In this document: positions 48,350-57,520 of the stretch, one piece after another
Layout: the number at the start of each line of letters is the position of its first letter
How positions within the stretch are numbered: the stretch's first letter is position 1
Assembly: GCF_040545475.1 (NCBI RefSeq)
Contig: NZ_JBEPMA010000001.1
Coordinates: forward strand, 186,001 to 250,000
Direction of reading: 5' to 3'
Source of the DNA: Peptoniphilus_A olsenii
GTDB taxonomy: Bacteria; Bacillota; Clostridia; Tissierellales; Peptoniphilaceae
DNA length: 64,000 nt
The notes under the pieces: model-generated
The model's input: only the letters and a program-made list of their open reading frames with translations
The model's database searches: none
What the model was told of the DNA's origin: nothing
Made by a program: the position numbers and the translations under genes

Positions 48350-48486
48350 GAAAACCTCCTGTTTATATTATAACAGATTTCAATTTTTACAAAAACAAAG
48401 CAAAATATTTTGATTAAATATACAAAAGCTCACTTGAAAATTCTATATTTTTTATAAATCTAAAAATTCCTAAGAATAACACCAAT

Positions 48487-48509
48487 AAAAAAAGAGCCCC
48501 GTAGGACTC
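48487..48509 (-). terminator. Terminator after ridA
   Basis: GAGTCC and GGGCTC form a 6-bp stem (one G-U) with tetraloop-like TACG, then seven Ts on the minus strand. Confidence 0.8.
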
Positions 48510-48516
48510 AATTAAA

Positions 48517-48894
48517 TTATTTTTCAGCTATAGCTTCGATTTCTATAAGTGCACCCTTTGGAAGATTTGCAACTTCTACACAAGATCTAGCTGGTTTATG
48601 ATCAGAAAAATATTTTCCATAAATTTCATTAACTTTTCCAAAATCATTTATATCAGCTAAGAAAATATTTACTTTAACAGCCTTTTCTAAGCTTGAACCA
48701 GCATTTTCTAAAATAGCTTTAACATTTTCTAAAGATCTTTCAGTAGCCTTTTCAATACTTTCAGTTACAAGTTCGCCTGTTTCTGGTACAAGTGGTATTT
48801 GGCCTGAAGTGAAAATAAGTCCATTAACTTCAATAGCTTGTGAATATGGTCCTACAGCTGCAGGAGCTTTGTCAGTGTGTAATAAATTAATCAT
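48517..48894 (-). CDS. ridA: RidA family reactive intermediate deaminase
   Basis: The 125-residue protein starts MINLLHTDKAPAAVGPYSQA and has GLIFTSGQIPLVPETGELV and ARSCVEVANLPKGALIEIE, with the catalytic Arg in PARSCVE. It hydrolyses 2-aminoacrylate imines. ATG 48894 follows AAGGAGG. It overlaps rsfS by 8 bases. Confidence 0.95.
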   Translation of the reverse strand: MINLLHTDKAPAAVGPYSQAIEVNGLIFTSGQIPLVPETGELVTESIEKATERSLENVKAILENAGSSLEKAVKVNIFLADINDFGKVNEIYGKYFSDHKPARSCVEVANLPKGALIEIEAIAEK

Positions 48895-49237
48895 TAATAT
48901 CCTCCTTGATTTCGTAATCATCTTTTTTCCACAATCTTTCTAGGTTATAATAATCCCTTTCATCTTTGTGGAATACATGTACTATTATATCACCAAAATC
49001 TAGCAAAATCCATCTACTAGAATTCTTACCTTCACTATTTTCTATATCATATCCTTCTTTAGCCATTTTATCTGTAATTTCATCTGCAAGTGCAGAAACC
49101 TGTGTAGAAGAATTACCACTTACAATTACAAAATAATCCGCTATTGAAGTCATTCCTTTAATATCAAGAACTTTAATATCAATTCCCTTTTTTGATTCGC
49201 ATGAGTCAACTATAATTTCTAATTTTTTATTTAACAT
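48887..49237 (-). CDS. rsfS: Ribosomal silencing factor RsfS
   Basis: The 116-residue protein has IKGMTSIADYFVIVSGNSST and the SSRWILLDFGDIIVHVFHKD core. RsfS binds L14 and blocks subunit joining under starvation. In an operon with LCP, yqeK and nadD, as in many Firmicutes. Confidence 0.95.
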   Translation of the reverse strand: MLNKKLEIIVDSCESKKGIDIKVLDIKGMTSIADYFVIVSGNSSTQVSALADEITDKMAKEGYDIENSEGKNSSRWILLDFGDIIVHVFHKDERDYYNLERLWKKDDYEIKEDIND

Positions 49238-49248
49238 TCATTTGCCTC

Positions 49249-50127
49249 CTATTTAAAACCAGCATTCACTAACATAACATCTGTATCATGCTCATTCATA
49301 ATATAATATGATACTCCACCTTTATATTTCGGATACCCTGGTAAAGTGTACTTTTTAATATCGTCAGTGGACATGTCTTTCATGCTTACAGCTAATTTTA
49401 TCAGCTCTTTAACAGACATATTATTTTCGGAATAATTAACATATGAACCCATCAAAAGTGGTGCTTTTAGCAGAGTTGTAGGCTCTTTAGCTTTTGAAAA
49501 TAAAGCACCCATAAATTGTTGTTGAGCTTCTACTCTACCTAAATCTGCATTAACATAACCTTTTCTAAATCTCAAAAATCCTACTGCCTGATTACCATCT
49601 AGAGTCTGAGTACCTTCTTCTATATCAATATGCAAAGGCGGATTAGCAGTTGGATCATCATATTTCATATCCATTGGAACATCAACAGTAATTCCGCCTA
49701 AATTGTTGACTACAGACTCTACAAATCTATAATCTATAGTTATATAATGTTTAATATTAGTTCCTAATAAATTATTGACTGAATCTAAAGTAAGTTCTGT
49801 ACCACCATATTTAAAAGAATGATTTATTTTTTGATTTTTATATCCTCTTATTGTAGCATAAGTATCCCTAGGAATAGATATTAAATTAACTGAAGAGTCT
49901 TTTGGATTTACATTTACAATCATAATGGTATCAGACCTAGCATTATTGGCATTTTTAGCTTCTAATGAATCTACTCCTAAAAGTAAAAACTGTAAACCTT
50001 CTCCATTAGTATTTAATTTTTCTATATCTTTATCATCAAAAAAGTAAAAATAAGCAGCCACTAATCCCAATCCTAAAATTACGATTACAAGGATAGTAGT
50101 AAAAAAAGCTTTAATAAAAGATCTCAA
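49249..50127 (-). CDS. LytR-CpsA-Psr family wall polymer ligase
   Basis: The 292-residue protein has one N-terminal transmembrane helix and the LCP motifs LLLGVDSLEAKNANNARSDT, SIPRDTYA and GFLRFRKGYVNADLGRVEAQ with the catalytic Arg residues. It transfers teichoic acid or capsule to peptidoglycan outside the membrane. Confidence 0.93.
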   Translation of the reverse strand: MRSFIKAFFTTILVIVILGLGLVAAYFYFFDDKDIEKLNTNGEGLQFLLLGVDSLEAKNANNARSDTIMIVNVNPKDSSVNLISIPRDTYATIRGYKNQKINHSFKYGGTELTLDSVNNLLGTNIKHYITIDYRFVESVVNNLGGITVDVPMDMKYDDPTANPPLHIDIEEGTQTLDGNQAVGFLRFRKGYVNADLGRVEAQQQFMGALFSKAKEPTTLLKAPLLMGSYVNYSENNMSVKELIKLAVSMKDMSTDDIKKYTLPGYPKYKGGVSYYIMNEHDTDVMLVNAGFK

Positions 50128-50699
50128 TCAACCATCTCCCTATAGAAATTTCTAGCTAATACTGTTTCTATCACAATATATGAATTTTTTTCAATTAACA
50201 TTTTCAGTGTATTATTTAAAGAGAAATACATCCCTTGATTTAAATCTTTTTTTGAAAGTTTCCTTAGCTCTACTACTCCATCAAAATTACGCATAGGTTC
50301 AATACTATCTGCCAAAAAAGTTATTTTTTCTAAATCTGACATATTTTCTCTACCTGTAGTATGAAACTTAATAGCATTTAAAATATCTTCATCTTTTATA
50401 TTATAGAATTTTTCAGCAAAGATTGCCCCAAGATAAGAATGTATAATCTGCGGAGCTCTTTCAAATTCAAGATTCATTTTTAATCCAAATTTTTTTGCTT
50501 CTTGTTTTAAAAGATTAATATCTCTAATCTTTGCACAATCATGAAGAAAACCAGCTACAGCTGCCTTATTTATATCAACCGAATAATACTTTGCCAAATT
50601 AACACAAGTATCTTTTACTCTTAATGTGTGAAGAAATCTTTTTTCACCAATTCTTTGTTTTATTTCATCACTATATATCAAAATATCGTCAATCATCAT
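50124..50699 (-). CDS. yqeK: HD-domain Ap4A hydrolase YqeK
   Basis: The 191-residue protein has RFLHTLRVKDTCVNLA, GFLHDCAKI and IKFHTTGRENMSDLEKI, the YqeK HD set, and cleaves Ap4A symmetrically. The ATG pair at 50699/50696 overlaps the nadD stop (ATGATGATTGA), so it is translationally coupled. Confidence 0.92.
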   Translation of the reverse strand: MMIDDILIYSDEIKQRIGEKRFLHTLRVKDTCVNLAKYYSVDINKAAVAGFLHDCAKIRDINLLKQEAKKFGLKMNLEFERAPQIIHSYLGAIFAEKFYNIKDEDILNAIKFHTTGRENMSDLEKITFLADSIEPMRNFDGVVELRKLSKKDLNQGMYFSLNNTLKMLIEKNSYIVIETVLARNFYREMVD

Positions 50700-51297
50700 A
50701 TTTATATAAATTATTCTCCTCAATATATTCAATTACTTCATCAGGAATAAGATATTTCACAGATTTTCCCTCTACGATTCTTTTTCTCAAACTTGTAGAA
50801 GAAATTTCTAATTGAGGAGTTTGAACTATCTTTATCTCTGTTTCATAATTATTTTTAAGAAAAAGTATTTCCTTATTAATTTCATCAATATTAATATAAT
50901 TTGGTCTCAAAGCTACTATAAATTCAATTTCTTTTGATAACTCATCAATTTTTTTCCATGTTTTTAGCTCAAAAAGAGTATCTAATCCTATCAAAAAATA
51001 TAATTTAATATCTTTTAAAATATTTTTTAATTCTTTAATAGTATCTACCGTATATGATAAATTTATTCTTTTAGTTTCAATATCTGATATCTCAAATTTA
51101 TCATTATTTTCAGTAGCTTTTTTTACCATATTAAATCTGTCAATGGCAGAAACATTTAAATCTTTATGGGGAGGACTACCTGTGGGTATAAATAAGATTT
51201 TATCTAGATTACTTTCTTCTCTCAAAAATTCAGCAATCATTAAATGTCCCGAATGTATAGGATTAAAAGTTCCACCAAAAATTCCATATCTTTTCAT
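50689..51297 (-). CDS. nadD: Nicotinate-nucleotide adenylyltransferase
   Basis: The 202-residue protein has the nucleotidyltransferase motif GIFGGTFNPIHSGHLMIA and ISSTSLRKRI near the end. It adenylates nicotinate mononucleotide in NAD synthesis. Overlaps yhbY and yqeK. Confidence 0.96.
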   Translation of the reverse strand: MKRYGIFGGTFNPIHSGHLMIAEFLREESNLDKILFIPTGSPPHKDLNVSAIDRFNMVKKATENNDKFEISDIETKRINLSYTVDTIKELKNILKDIKLYFLIGLDTLFELKTWKKIDELSKEIEFIVALRPNYINIDEINKEILFLKNNYETEIKIVQTPQLEISSTSLRKRIVEGKSVKYLIPDEVIEYIEENNLYKYDD

Positions 51298-51584
51298 TAT
51301 AATTCAATTTTTTTATTTTCTCTTGACTCTCTATATATAGTCAATTTACTGCCAATCATCTGCACAAATTCAGAATCAGTCGATTCAATAATTTTATCAA
51401 CAATCTCATCTACTTCCACTGGACTATTTTGTAATACTTTAATTTTTACCAATTCATGATCTTCCAACAATTTATTTAATTGTTCTAATAATCCATCGTT
51501 TATACCTTCTTTACCTACTTGCAATAAAGGATTACGAGTATTAGCCAATCCTTTTAAAAAAGATCTTTGTTTTCCTGTTAACAT
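51297..51584 (-). CDS. yhbY: YhbY family RNA-binding protein
   Basis: The 95-residue protein has LTGKQRSFLKGLANTRNPLL and VGKEGIN, then LVKIKVLQNS, the CRS1-YhbY fold, which associates with pre-50S ribosomes. It overlaps nadD by one base (TAATG). Confidence 0.95.
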   Translation of the reverse strand: MLTGKQRSFLKGLANTRNPLLQVGKEGINDGLLEQLNKLLEDHELVKIKVLQNSPVEVDEIVDKIIESTDSEFVQMIGSKLTIYRESRENKKIEL

Positions 51585-51592
51585 ACTAACTC

Positions 51593-52864
51593 CTATTCAA
51601 AAAATTCAAACTCATATCCACCAATAAATACAGTCTCTCCCTCATTAATTCCCAAGTCTTGTAATTTTGAAACTACATTATTTTTTCGTAAATTTTCTTG
51701 GAAATATCTCAAAGAGTCAACATCATCAAAATTAGTGGAACGAAGTAACTTATCTATATAAGGTCCATCTACAAAGTATCTATTGTATTCTTTATAAACT
51801 CTAATTCCTTCTTCTTTTTCTTCAACTACTTCAACATATTCTTCATCATATGTCTCATAATCATTTTCTTCATATTGTGATAAATTATCATAAGTTATAT
51901 TTAATAATTTATCAACATTTTTAGTAGTAGCACAAGAACCCTCGATTATTTGATATCTATCGCCTAACTCTTCACATAGTCTTTTTAAATTATCTTCCGA
52001 TCCGGGAATATCAATTTTATTTGCAAAAATAATCTGTTTCTTATGAGACAACCTTTTGTTATAATTTATTAATTCCTCATTAATTTTGTAGAAATCTTCT
52101 ACAGGATCCCTGCCTTCAGAACCTGAGATGTCTATAACATGAATTAATATTTTTGTTCTTTCAACATGTTTTAAAAACTCATCTCCCAATCCAATACCTT
52201 CAGAAGCTCCTTCAATAAGTCCGGGAATATCTGCAATTACAAACGAATGATTATCTCCCACTTTTACAACACCTAAATTAGGAGATAGAGTAGTAAAATG
52301 ATAATTCGCAATCTTTGGTTTAGCACTAGTCACAATAGAAAGGAGAGTCGATTTACCAACATTAGGAAATCCTACTAGCCCCACATCTGCAATTAATTTA
52401 AGTTCTAAAATAATGTCTCTTTCTTCTCCTCGACTACCAGCTTGAGCAAAAGTAGGAGCTTGACGTGTGGAAGTTTTGAATCTAGCATTTCCCATTCCGC
52501 CACGGCCACCTTTACAAACTACAACTTCCATATCATTTTCTTTTAAATCAAAAATCACGCCTCCAGTCTTTTCATCTCTTATTAGAGTGCCGACTGGTAC
52601 TTTTAAAATAGTGTCTTTTCCATTTTTACCAAATTTCAATTTGCTCATACCATTTTCGCCATTCTGTGCTTTATATTCTCTTTTATAACGAAAATCCATT
52701 AAGGTATGAAGTCCGCTATCACTTTTCATAATTATGTCGCCACCACGACCACCGTCTCCTCCAGCTGGTCCACCAGCTGGTTCAAACTTTTCTCTTCTCC
52801 AAGCAACAGCTCCATCTCCGCCATTGCCTGCTTTTAATTTTATATTTGCAATATCTATAAACAT
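51593..52864 (-). CDS. obgE: Obg GTPase
   Basis: The 423-residue protein has the Gly-rich Obg fold (AGGPAGGDGGRGGDIIM), GTPase motifs GFPNVGKST, DIPGLIEGASEG and NKID, and the Firmicute OCT domain at the C terminus (VYKEYNRYFVDGP). Involved in 50S assembly and ppGpp response. AGGTAA precedes the ATG. Confidence 0.97.
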   Translation of the reverse strand: MFIDIANIKLKAGNGGDGAVAWRREKFEPAGGPAGGDGGRGGDIIMKSDSGLHTLMDFRYKREYKAQNGENGMSKLKFGKNGKDTILKVPVGTLIRDEKTGGVIFDLKENDMEVVVCKGGRGGMGNARFKTSTRQAPTFAQAGSRGEERDIILELKLIADVGLVGFPNVGKSTLLSIVTSAKPKIANYHFTTLSPNLGVVKVGDNHSFVIADIPGLIEGASEGIGLGDEFLKHVERTKILIHVIDISGSEGRDPVEDFYKINEELINYNKRLSHKKQIIFANKIDIPGSEDNLKRLCEELGDRYQIIEGSCATTKNVDKLLNITYDNLSQYEENDYETYDEEYVEVVEEKEEGIRVYKEYNRYFVDGPYIDKLLRSTNFDDVDSLRYFQENLRKNNVVSKLQDLGINEGETVFIGGYEFEFFE

Positions 52865-52960
52865 ATTTACCTCACATATTTTCTAAAATTATATCATATA
52901 TTTGTATTAAAAACTTGATAGTATTGTGAGTTAAGTAAAATCTCTGTGAAATTTACTGAA

Positions 52961-52989
52961 AAATAAAAAGCAAGGTTACCCTTGCTTTT
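52961..52989 (-). terminator. Terminator of the rplU-prp-rpmA operon
   Basis: AAAAGCAAGG and CCTTGCTTTT form a 10-bp stem with tetraloop GTAA and a following T-rich run on the minus strand. Confidence 0.85.
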
Positions 52990-52995
52990 AATATC

Positions 52996-53292
52996 TTATG
53001 CTAATTCAGCTTTTTCTTCAATTACATTAGCGAATTTTTTACCGCCTTTGCCTTTTGTTGTAAATCTTACGATTCCATCAACAGTAGCAAATAGTGTATC
53101 ATCAGATCCGCGCATTACATTTTCACCTGGGTGGATTTTAGTTCCTCTTTGTCTAACTAAAATATTTCCAGCTAGAACAAATTGTCCATCGCCTCTTTTA
53201 ACGCCAAGTCTTTTAGCATTAGAATCACGACCGTTCTTAGAAGAACCTACTCCTTTTTTGGAAGAAAAAAGCAATAAATCAAATTTTATCAT
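52996..53292 (-). CDS. rpmA: 50S ribosomal protein L27 with N-terminal extension
   Basis: The 98-residue L27 starts MIKFDLLLFSSKKGVGSSKN (ATG 53292, GGAGG 6 bases upstream). The extension before SSKKGVG is the part cut by Prp in Firmicutes. Here the site reads LLLF-SSKKG instead of the common LQFFA-SKKG. The mature N terminus reaches the peptidyl-transferase centre. Confidence 0.95.
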   Translation of the reverse strand: MIKFDLLLFSSKKGVGSSKNGRDSNAKRLGVKRGDGQFVLAGNILVRQRGTKIHPGENVMRGSDDTLFATVDGIVRFTTKGKGGKKFANVIEEKAELA

Positions 53293-53293
53293 T

Positions 53294-53626
53294 CTACACC
53301 TCCACAATCTTTAGTGTTAAATACTGTGGGTATTGTGACTTAATAAGCTCAATTCCCATTATCATAAATTCAAAACAAGTTTGAACATCTTCTCTATATA
53401 ATACATTTGCATCTAGAATATCAATTTCTAGATATCCGTCTTTTTGAACATCTCTAATTTTATTCTTATTAACATTTAATTTTTCTATTAAAGTAAAATA
53501 TAATGTTTGGCTTAAAGTAGAAATGCTTGAACATACATAATTTTCTAATTCGCCTTCAGACGCATGTCCTTCAAAAATAAAACCTCTATAAAAGTTATCT
53601 TTTCTAAAAATAGAAATATTTGTCAT
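53294..53626 (-). CDS. prp: Ribosomal-processing cysteine protease Prp
   Basis: The 110-residue protein has FEGHASEGELENYVCSSIST with the catalytic His (GHA) and Cys (YVCSS). Prp removes the L27 extension and is essential in Staphylococcus. It sits between rplU and rpmA and overlaps rplU by 4 bases. Confidence 0.93.
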   Translation of the reverse strand: MTNISIFRKDNFYRGFIFEGHASEGELENYVCSSISTLSQTLYFTLIEKLNVNKNKIRDVQKDGYLEIDILDANVLYREDVQTCFEFMIMGIELIKSQYPQYLTLKIVEV

Positions 53627-53931
53627 ATTGCTACTTCAGAAATTTCAACTAAAGTATATGGTTGACGGTGTCCTTTTTTCTTTCTTTCATTTTTCTTAGA
53701 TTTATATTTGTAAACAACAATTTTTTTATTTTTGCCTTGAGCTAAAACCTTGCCATTTACTTTAGCACCTTCTACATATGGAGCTCCAACCTTTGGAGTA
53801 TCACCTGAAACAAAAAGTACCTTATCGAAAGTAACTGTTTCACCTTCGTTTAAGTCTAATTTTTCAATTTTAATCTTTGAGCCAGCTTCAGCAACATATT
53901 GCTTTCCACCAGTTTCAATAATTGCGTACAT
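53623..53931 (-). CDS. rplU: 50S ribosomal protein L21
   Basis: The 102-residue protein begins MYAIIETGGKQYVAEAGSKI and ends with KGHRQPYTLVEI, the L21 signature. GAGGAGGTG lies before the ATG. Confidence 0.97.
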   Translation of the reverse strand: MYAIIETGGKQYVAEAGSKIKIEKLDLNEGETVTFDKVLFVSGDTPKVGAPYVEGAKVNGKVLAQGKNKKIVVYKYKSKKNERKKKGHRQPYTLVEISEVAI

Positions 53932-54003
53932 TGTAGCACCTCCTCATAACAAGACTCGCCATCATAGGTGGTAAACTTTTAAACCTAATCTGTGCGGTTA
54001 CAG
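53932..54003 (-). promoter_or_regulatory. L21 leader-like RNA element
   Basis: The segment upstream of rplU reads, on the minus strand, ACCGCACAGATTAGG, then CCACCTATGATGGCGAGTC and the ribosome site. ACCACC/GGTGGT-like pairing and the GGCGAGT box resemble the L21 leader of Firmicutes. Exact fold not verified. Confidence 0.55.
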
Positions 54004-54060
54004 TTAATTATAATATCATAAAAAAATCATAAATACAATCTTTTTTTATAAAATAGAAAA

Positions 54061-54094
54061 AATAAAAGCAGATGAATTATTATAACACATCTGC
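54061..54094 (-). terminator. Terminator after thrS
   Basis: GCAGATG (54088-54094 complement) pairs with CATCTGC (54068-54074 complement), then TTTTATTTTTT on the minus strand. The remaining bases to thrS (54095-54284) hold no gene. Confidence 0.75.
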
Positions 54095-54284
54095 ATTTAT
54101 TTATTAAACTAATATCTAAAAAAACATTTAAAAACTAATTATTTTAACACTAATCAATTTTTATAAAATCCTGTTACAAATCATATTATTGATATATGTA
54201 GTTATAAAAATCGTAAGCAAATTTCATTATTAACTACATATTTATGAATAATACATTTACAAATAATATTAAATAATTATTTTA

Positions 54285-56195
54285 TTATTCAGTAATTTCT
54301 TTATCAATAATTTCTTTTTGTAAATCATTTATGAAATCATTAATAGCGATATCTTTTATCTCTTCTCCGGATCTTTTTCTAATAGAAAGTTTACCAGAGT
54401 CAACTTCTTGCTCTCCAATTACTAACATATAATTAATCTTTTTAAGTTGAGCATCACGAATTTTCTTGCCAACTTTTTCAGCCCTTGAATCAAGCTCTAC
54501 TCTAAAACCTTCTTTAGATAGTTTACTTCTCAATTCGTCTGAAAAATCATTAAATTTATCAGAAACAGGAATTATTGCAATTTGAACTGGTGCTAGCCAT
54601 AACGGGAATTTTCCAGCAAAATGTTCAATTAGAATTCCCATAAATCTTTCGACAGATCCCAGTAATGCTCTATGAAGCATAACAGGTCTTTCTTTTTCAC
54701 CATTTTCATTTATATAAGTTAAATCAAAATTTTCTGGTAATTGGAAATCCAACTGAATAGTACCACATTGCCATGTTCTTCCAATAGCATCTTCTAAATG
54801 GAAATCAATTTTCGGACCATAAAAAGCTCCGTCTCCTTCATTTATAACATATGGTAGTCCTTTTTCTTCAAGTGCTTCTTTAAGGGAGGATTCTGCTAAA
54901 TTCCACGACTCTAAATCTCCCATATAATCATCCGGTCTAGTTGATAACTCAATAGAATATTTAAAACCAAAAGTTGAATATAAATAATCCGCAAGTTCAA
55001 TCATTTTAAATACTTCATCTTTAACTTGGTCAAACAAACAATACACATGTGCGTCATCTTGAGTGAATGCTCTTACTCTAAATAAGCCGTGTAAAGCACC
55101 TGAAAGCTCATGTCTGTGAACAAGTCCATATTCTGCAAGTCTAAGAGGCAAATCTCTATATGAGTGTGGTTCTGAACCATAAACCAAAACAGAACCAGGA
55201 CAGTTCATAGGTTTTACTGCATAATCTTCTCCATCTATTTTTGTAAAATACATGTTCTCTTTGTAATGATCCCAGTGTCCTGATCTATGCCACAACTCCT
55301 CATTTAAAATAATTGGTGTTTGAATTTCTCCATAACCATTATCTTCTAAAACTTTTCTCCACCAGTTTAGGAGATTATTTCTTAGTATCATACCCTTTGG
55401 ATGGAAAAAAGGAAAACCAGGACCTTCCTCATGGACAGTAAATAAGTCTAATTCTTTACCTATTTTTCTATGATCTCTTTTTTCTGCTTCCTGTCTTCTT
55501 TCAATAAATTCATCTAATTGTTTTTGTTTCTCAAAAGCAATACCATAAATTCTTTGAAGCATTTTGTTATCAGAGTTTCCTTTCCAATATGCTCCAGCTA
55601 TTGAAAGTAGTTTTACAGATTTAATAGATTTTGTAGAAGTCAAATGAGGTCCTTTACATAGATCAACAAAATCACCCATTTTATAAATAGTAATTATTTC
55701 ATCTTCTGGCAGTTCATTAATAAGTTCAATTTTATATGATTGATTCTTTTCTTCAAATATTTTTAATGCTTCTTCTCTAGTAACTTCTATTCTTTCAATT
55801 TCAAAATTCTTTTTTGCAAGTTCTTTCATTTTGTCTTCTATTTTCTTAAAATCTTCTTCTACAAATTTATGTGAAGAATCTAAATCATAGTAAAAACCTG
55901 TTTCTATAGCGGGTCCTATAGCAAATTCTGTTTCTGGGAATAGTTCCTGAATAGCGTAAGCCATTAAATGTGAAGCAGAATGCCAAAATATTTTTTTACC
56001 TTCTTTGTCTTCAAATTTAACTACTTTAAAGTCACTATCTTCATTTATTGTATCTTCATTGCCCACAATTTCACCATTAACAACAGCTCCAACAGAAGCT
56101 CTTAAGAGTCCCATTGAAATATCAGATGTAACTTTTGATACTTTTACACCTTTTTCATATTCTCTTTCTGAGCCATCGGGTAATCTAATAATCAT
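54285..56195 (-). CDS. thrS: Threonyl-tRNA synthetase
   Basis: The 636-residue enzyme has TGS, editing (HSASHLMAYAIQELFPE), catalytic class II (MNCPGSVLVYGS, RVRAFTQDDAHVYC) and anticodon-binding domains. It charges tRNA-Thr. Regulated by the T-box upstream. The ATG has AAGGAGG in front. Confidence 0.97.
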   Translation of the reverse strand: MIIRLPDGSEREYEKGVKVSKVTSDISMGLLRASVGAVVNGEIVGNEDTINEDSDFKVVKFEDKEGKKIFWHSASHLMAYAIQELFPETEFAIGPAIETGFYYDLDSSHKFVEEDFKKIEDKMKELAKKNFEIERIEVTREEALKIFEEKNQSYKIELINELPEDEIITIYKMGDFVDLCKGPHLTSTKSIKSVKLLSIAGAYWKGNSDNKMLQRIYGIAFEKQKQLDEFIERRQEAEKRDHRKIGKELDLFTVHEEGPGFPFFHPKGMILRNNLLNWWRKVLEDNGYGEIQTPIILNEELWHRSGHWDHYKENMYFTKIDGEDYAVKPMNCPGSVLVYGSEPHSYRDLPLRLAEYGLVHRHELSGALHGLFRVRAFTQDDAHVYCLFDQVKDEVFKMIELADYLYSTFGFKYSIELSTRPDDYMGDLESWNLAESSLKEALEEKGLPYVINEGDGAFYGPKIDFHLEDAIGRTWQCGTIQLDFQLPENFDLTYINENGEKERPVMLHRALLGSVERFMGILIEHFAGKFPLWLAPVQIAIIPVSDKFNDFSDELRSKLSKEGFRVELDSRAEKVGKKIRDAQLKKINYMLVIGEQEVDSGKLSIRKRSGEEIKDIAINDFINDLQKEIIDKEITE

Positions 56196-56223
56196 TTTTT
56201 CCTCCTTAAAATAAATTACAATA

Positions 56224-56430
56224 AAAAAAGCCTACCATCCAAAAGGACGATAGGCCGTGGTTCCACCTTAATTAAACTCTATTGACTTAACGCGTCTAAC
56301 GCTGTAGTTTACTACAGAACTCAGAGTTAGTCTTCAAAATAACGAAATTAAAAATTTTCAGCAATCATTTTCTCTCTAAAAATTTCATTAAATCTACTCT
56401 TCTCTTCATCGTTATTTAATAAAATTATAA
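56224..56430 (-). promoter_or_regulatory. T-box riboswitch of thrS
   Basis: On the minus strand AAGGTGGAACCACGG (56269-56255) is the T-box sequence. It precedes a terminator stem GCCTATCGTCC/GGATGGTAGGC (56230-56255) with a T run. An AGAGA-type box with stem I lies about 150 bases upstream near 56380. Uncharged tRNA-Thr should favour the antiterminator. The specifier codon was not placed with certainty. Confidence 0.85.
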
Positions 56431-56518
56431 TTATAATAACATATTTATTTTAAAGATGCAAGGTAATTGATAAATATTAATTTTTAAATCTACCTCAAAT
56501 CCAGTCAATTCATAAAAC

Positions 56519-57514
56519 TTATTTTATTTTCCTCAAATCAGTTGGTAAAATATAAACGTCGACTAAATCTTCCAAATCATATTTTTTTGCTATTTTTTTA
56601 AATTTAGTTTTATATTCTTCAAAAGTTTTTTCATTATCTTCTATACTTTCTTCAACTTTCAATTCACCAGAGAGTAATGTTCCTATTTGAAAATCATAAA
56701 AAAATTTATAACCTTCCCCTTTAGGTTCATATCTAGGTATGTATTGAGGAACTATTATATAATTATCAAAAACTGTCGTTATAGCTGCCGCATGATCAGA
56801 TATTAAACCCACTCCAGGTTTATAAAAACCAATGACCTCATATTTAAAAATTGCATCAGGATCTCCAAAATTAATTACATCTCCTATTTTATATATATCT
56901 TTATAATTACTCCCCATTATTATTTTTATAGTATCTTCAATAGAATTAAGTTCAAAATCATTTTTCTCAAAATTTCTTCCAATTTCTATATCATAATCAA
57001 ACATTTCAGATACTGAATTGTCCATGACAGCACCTTTTAACACAGTTAATTTATAAGGTTCTCCTTGATTAGGGGTAATTATTTTATTTTTAATGTTTTT
57101 ATCAGCACTATTCAAATTTTTCGATAAATCTTCTAAAAATTTATCATCATTATTATAATCTCCTACAAAATTTAAAGGCTGTTGTTTAAAAATATAATAT
57201 TTAGAATTGTTGCTAATATAATTATACATTTTTATAACTTGGTCTTGCCAATCATTATGAGTTGAACCTTTTAATTCTTCAAATAGAAATACAGTTTTAT
57301 AATGAGGTTGAAAGTCTTTTATACTATTAACGTATTCCATGTATTCATTTTCATCTTTAAACCTCAATATTCCTTTTTCTTTGAGTTGTGAATCAGAAAG
57401 AGGTACCTCTTTCTGATTCAGATAATTATCTTCTAAGGTTGGCTTAAAATTGATTTTGGAACAGCCAACCAAAAAAACAAGAATTAAAAACAAAAAATTT
57501 TTAAAGTGACTCAT
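56519..57514 (-). CDS. Lipoprotein with MacB-like extracellular domain
   Basis: The 331-residue protein has a lipobox (FLFLILVFLVGC, Cys18) and an extracellular part with MFDYDIEIGRNFEKNDFEL, IIMGSNYKDIYKIGDVI and FKYEVIGFYKPG, a pattern like the periplasmic domain of FtsX/MacB permeases, but with no transmembrane helices. It follows the secreted protein gene by 6 bases without a clear ribosome site, so it is coupled. Could protect against or present the secreted product; that is inference. Confidence 0.7.
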   Translation of the reverse strand: MSHFKNFLFLILVFLVGCSKINFKPTLEDNYLNQKEVPLSDSQLKEKGILRFKDENEYMEYVNSIKDFQPHYKTVFLFEELKGSTHNDWQDQVIKMYNYISNNSKYYIFKQQPLNFVGDYNNDDKFLEDLSKNLNSADKNIKNKIITPNQGEPYKLTVLKGAVMDNSVSEMFDYDIEIGRNFEKNDFELNSIEDTIKIIMGSNYKDIYKIGDVINFGDPDAIFKYEVIGFYKPGVGLISDHAAAITTVFDNYIIVPQYIPRYEPKGEGYKFFYDFQIGTLLSGELKVEESIEDNEKTFEEYKTKFKKIAKKYDLEDLVDVYILPTDLRKIK

Positions 57515-57520
57515 AATAAG

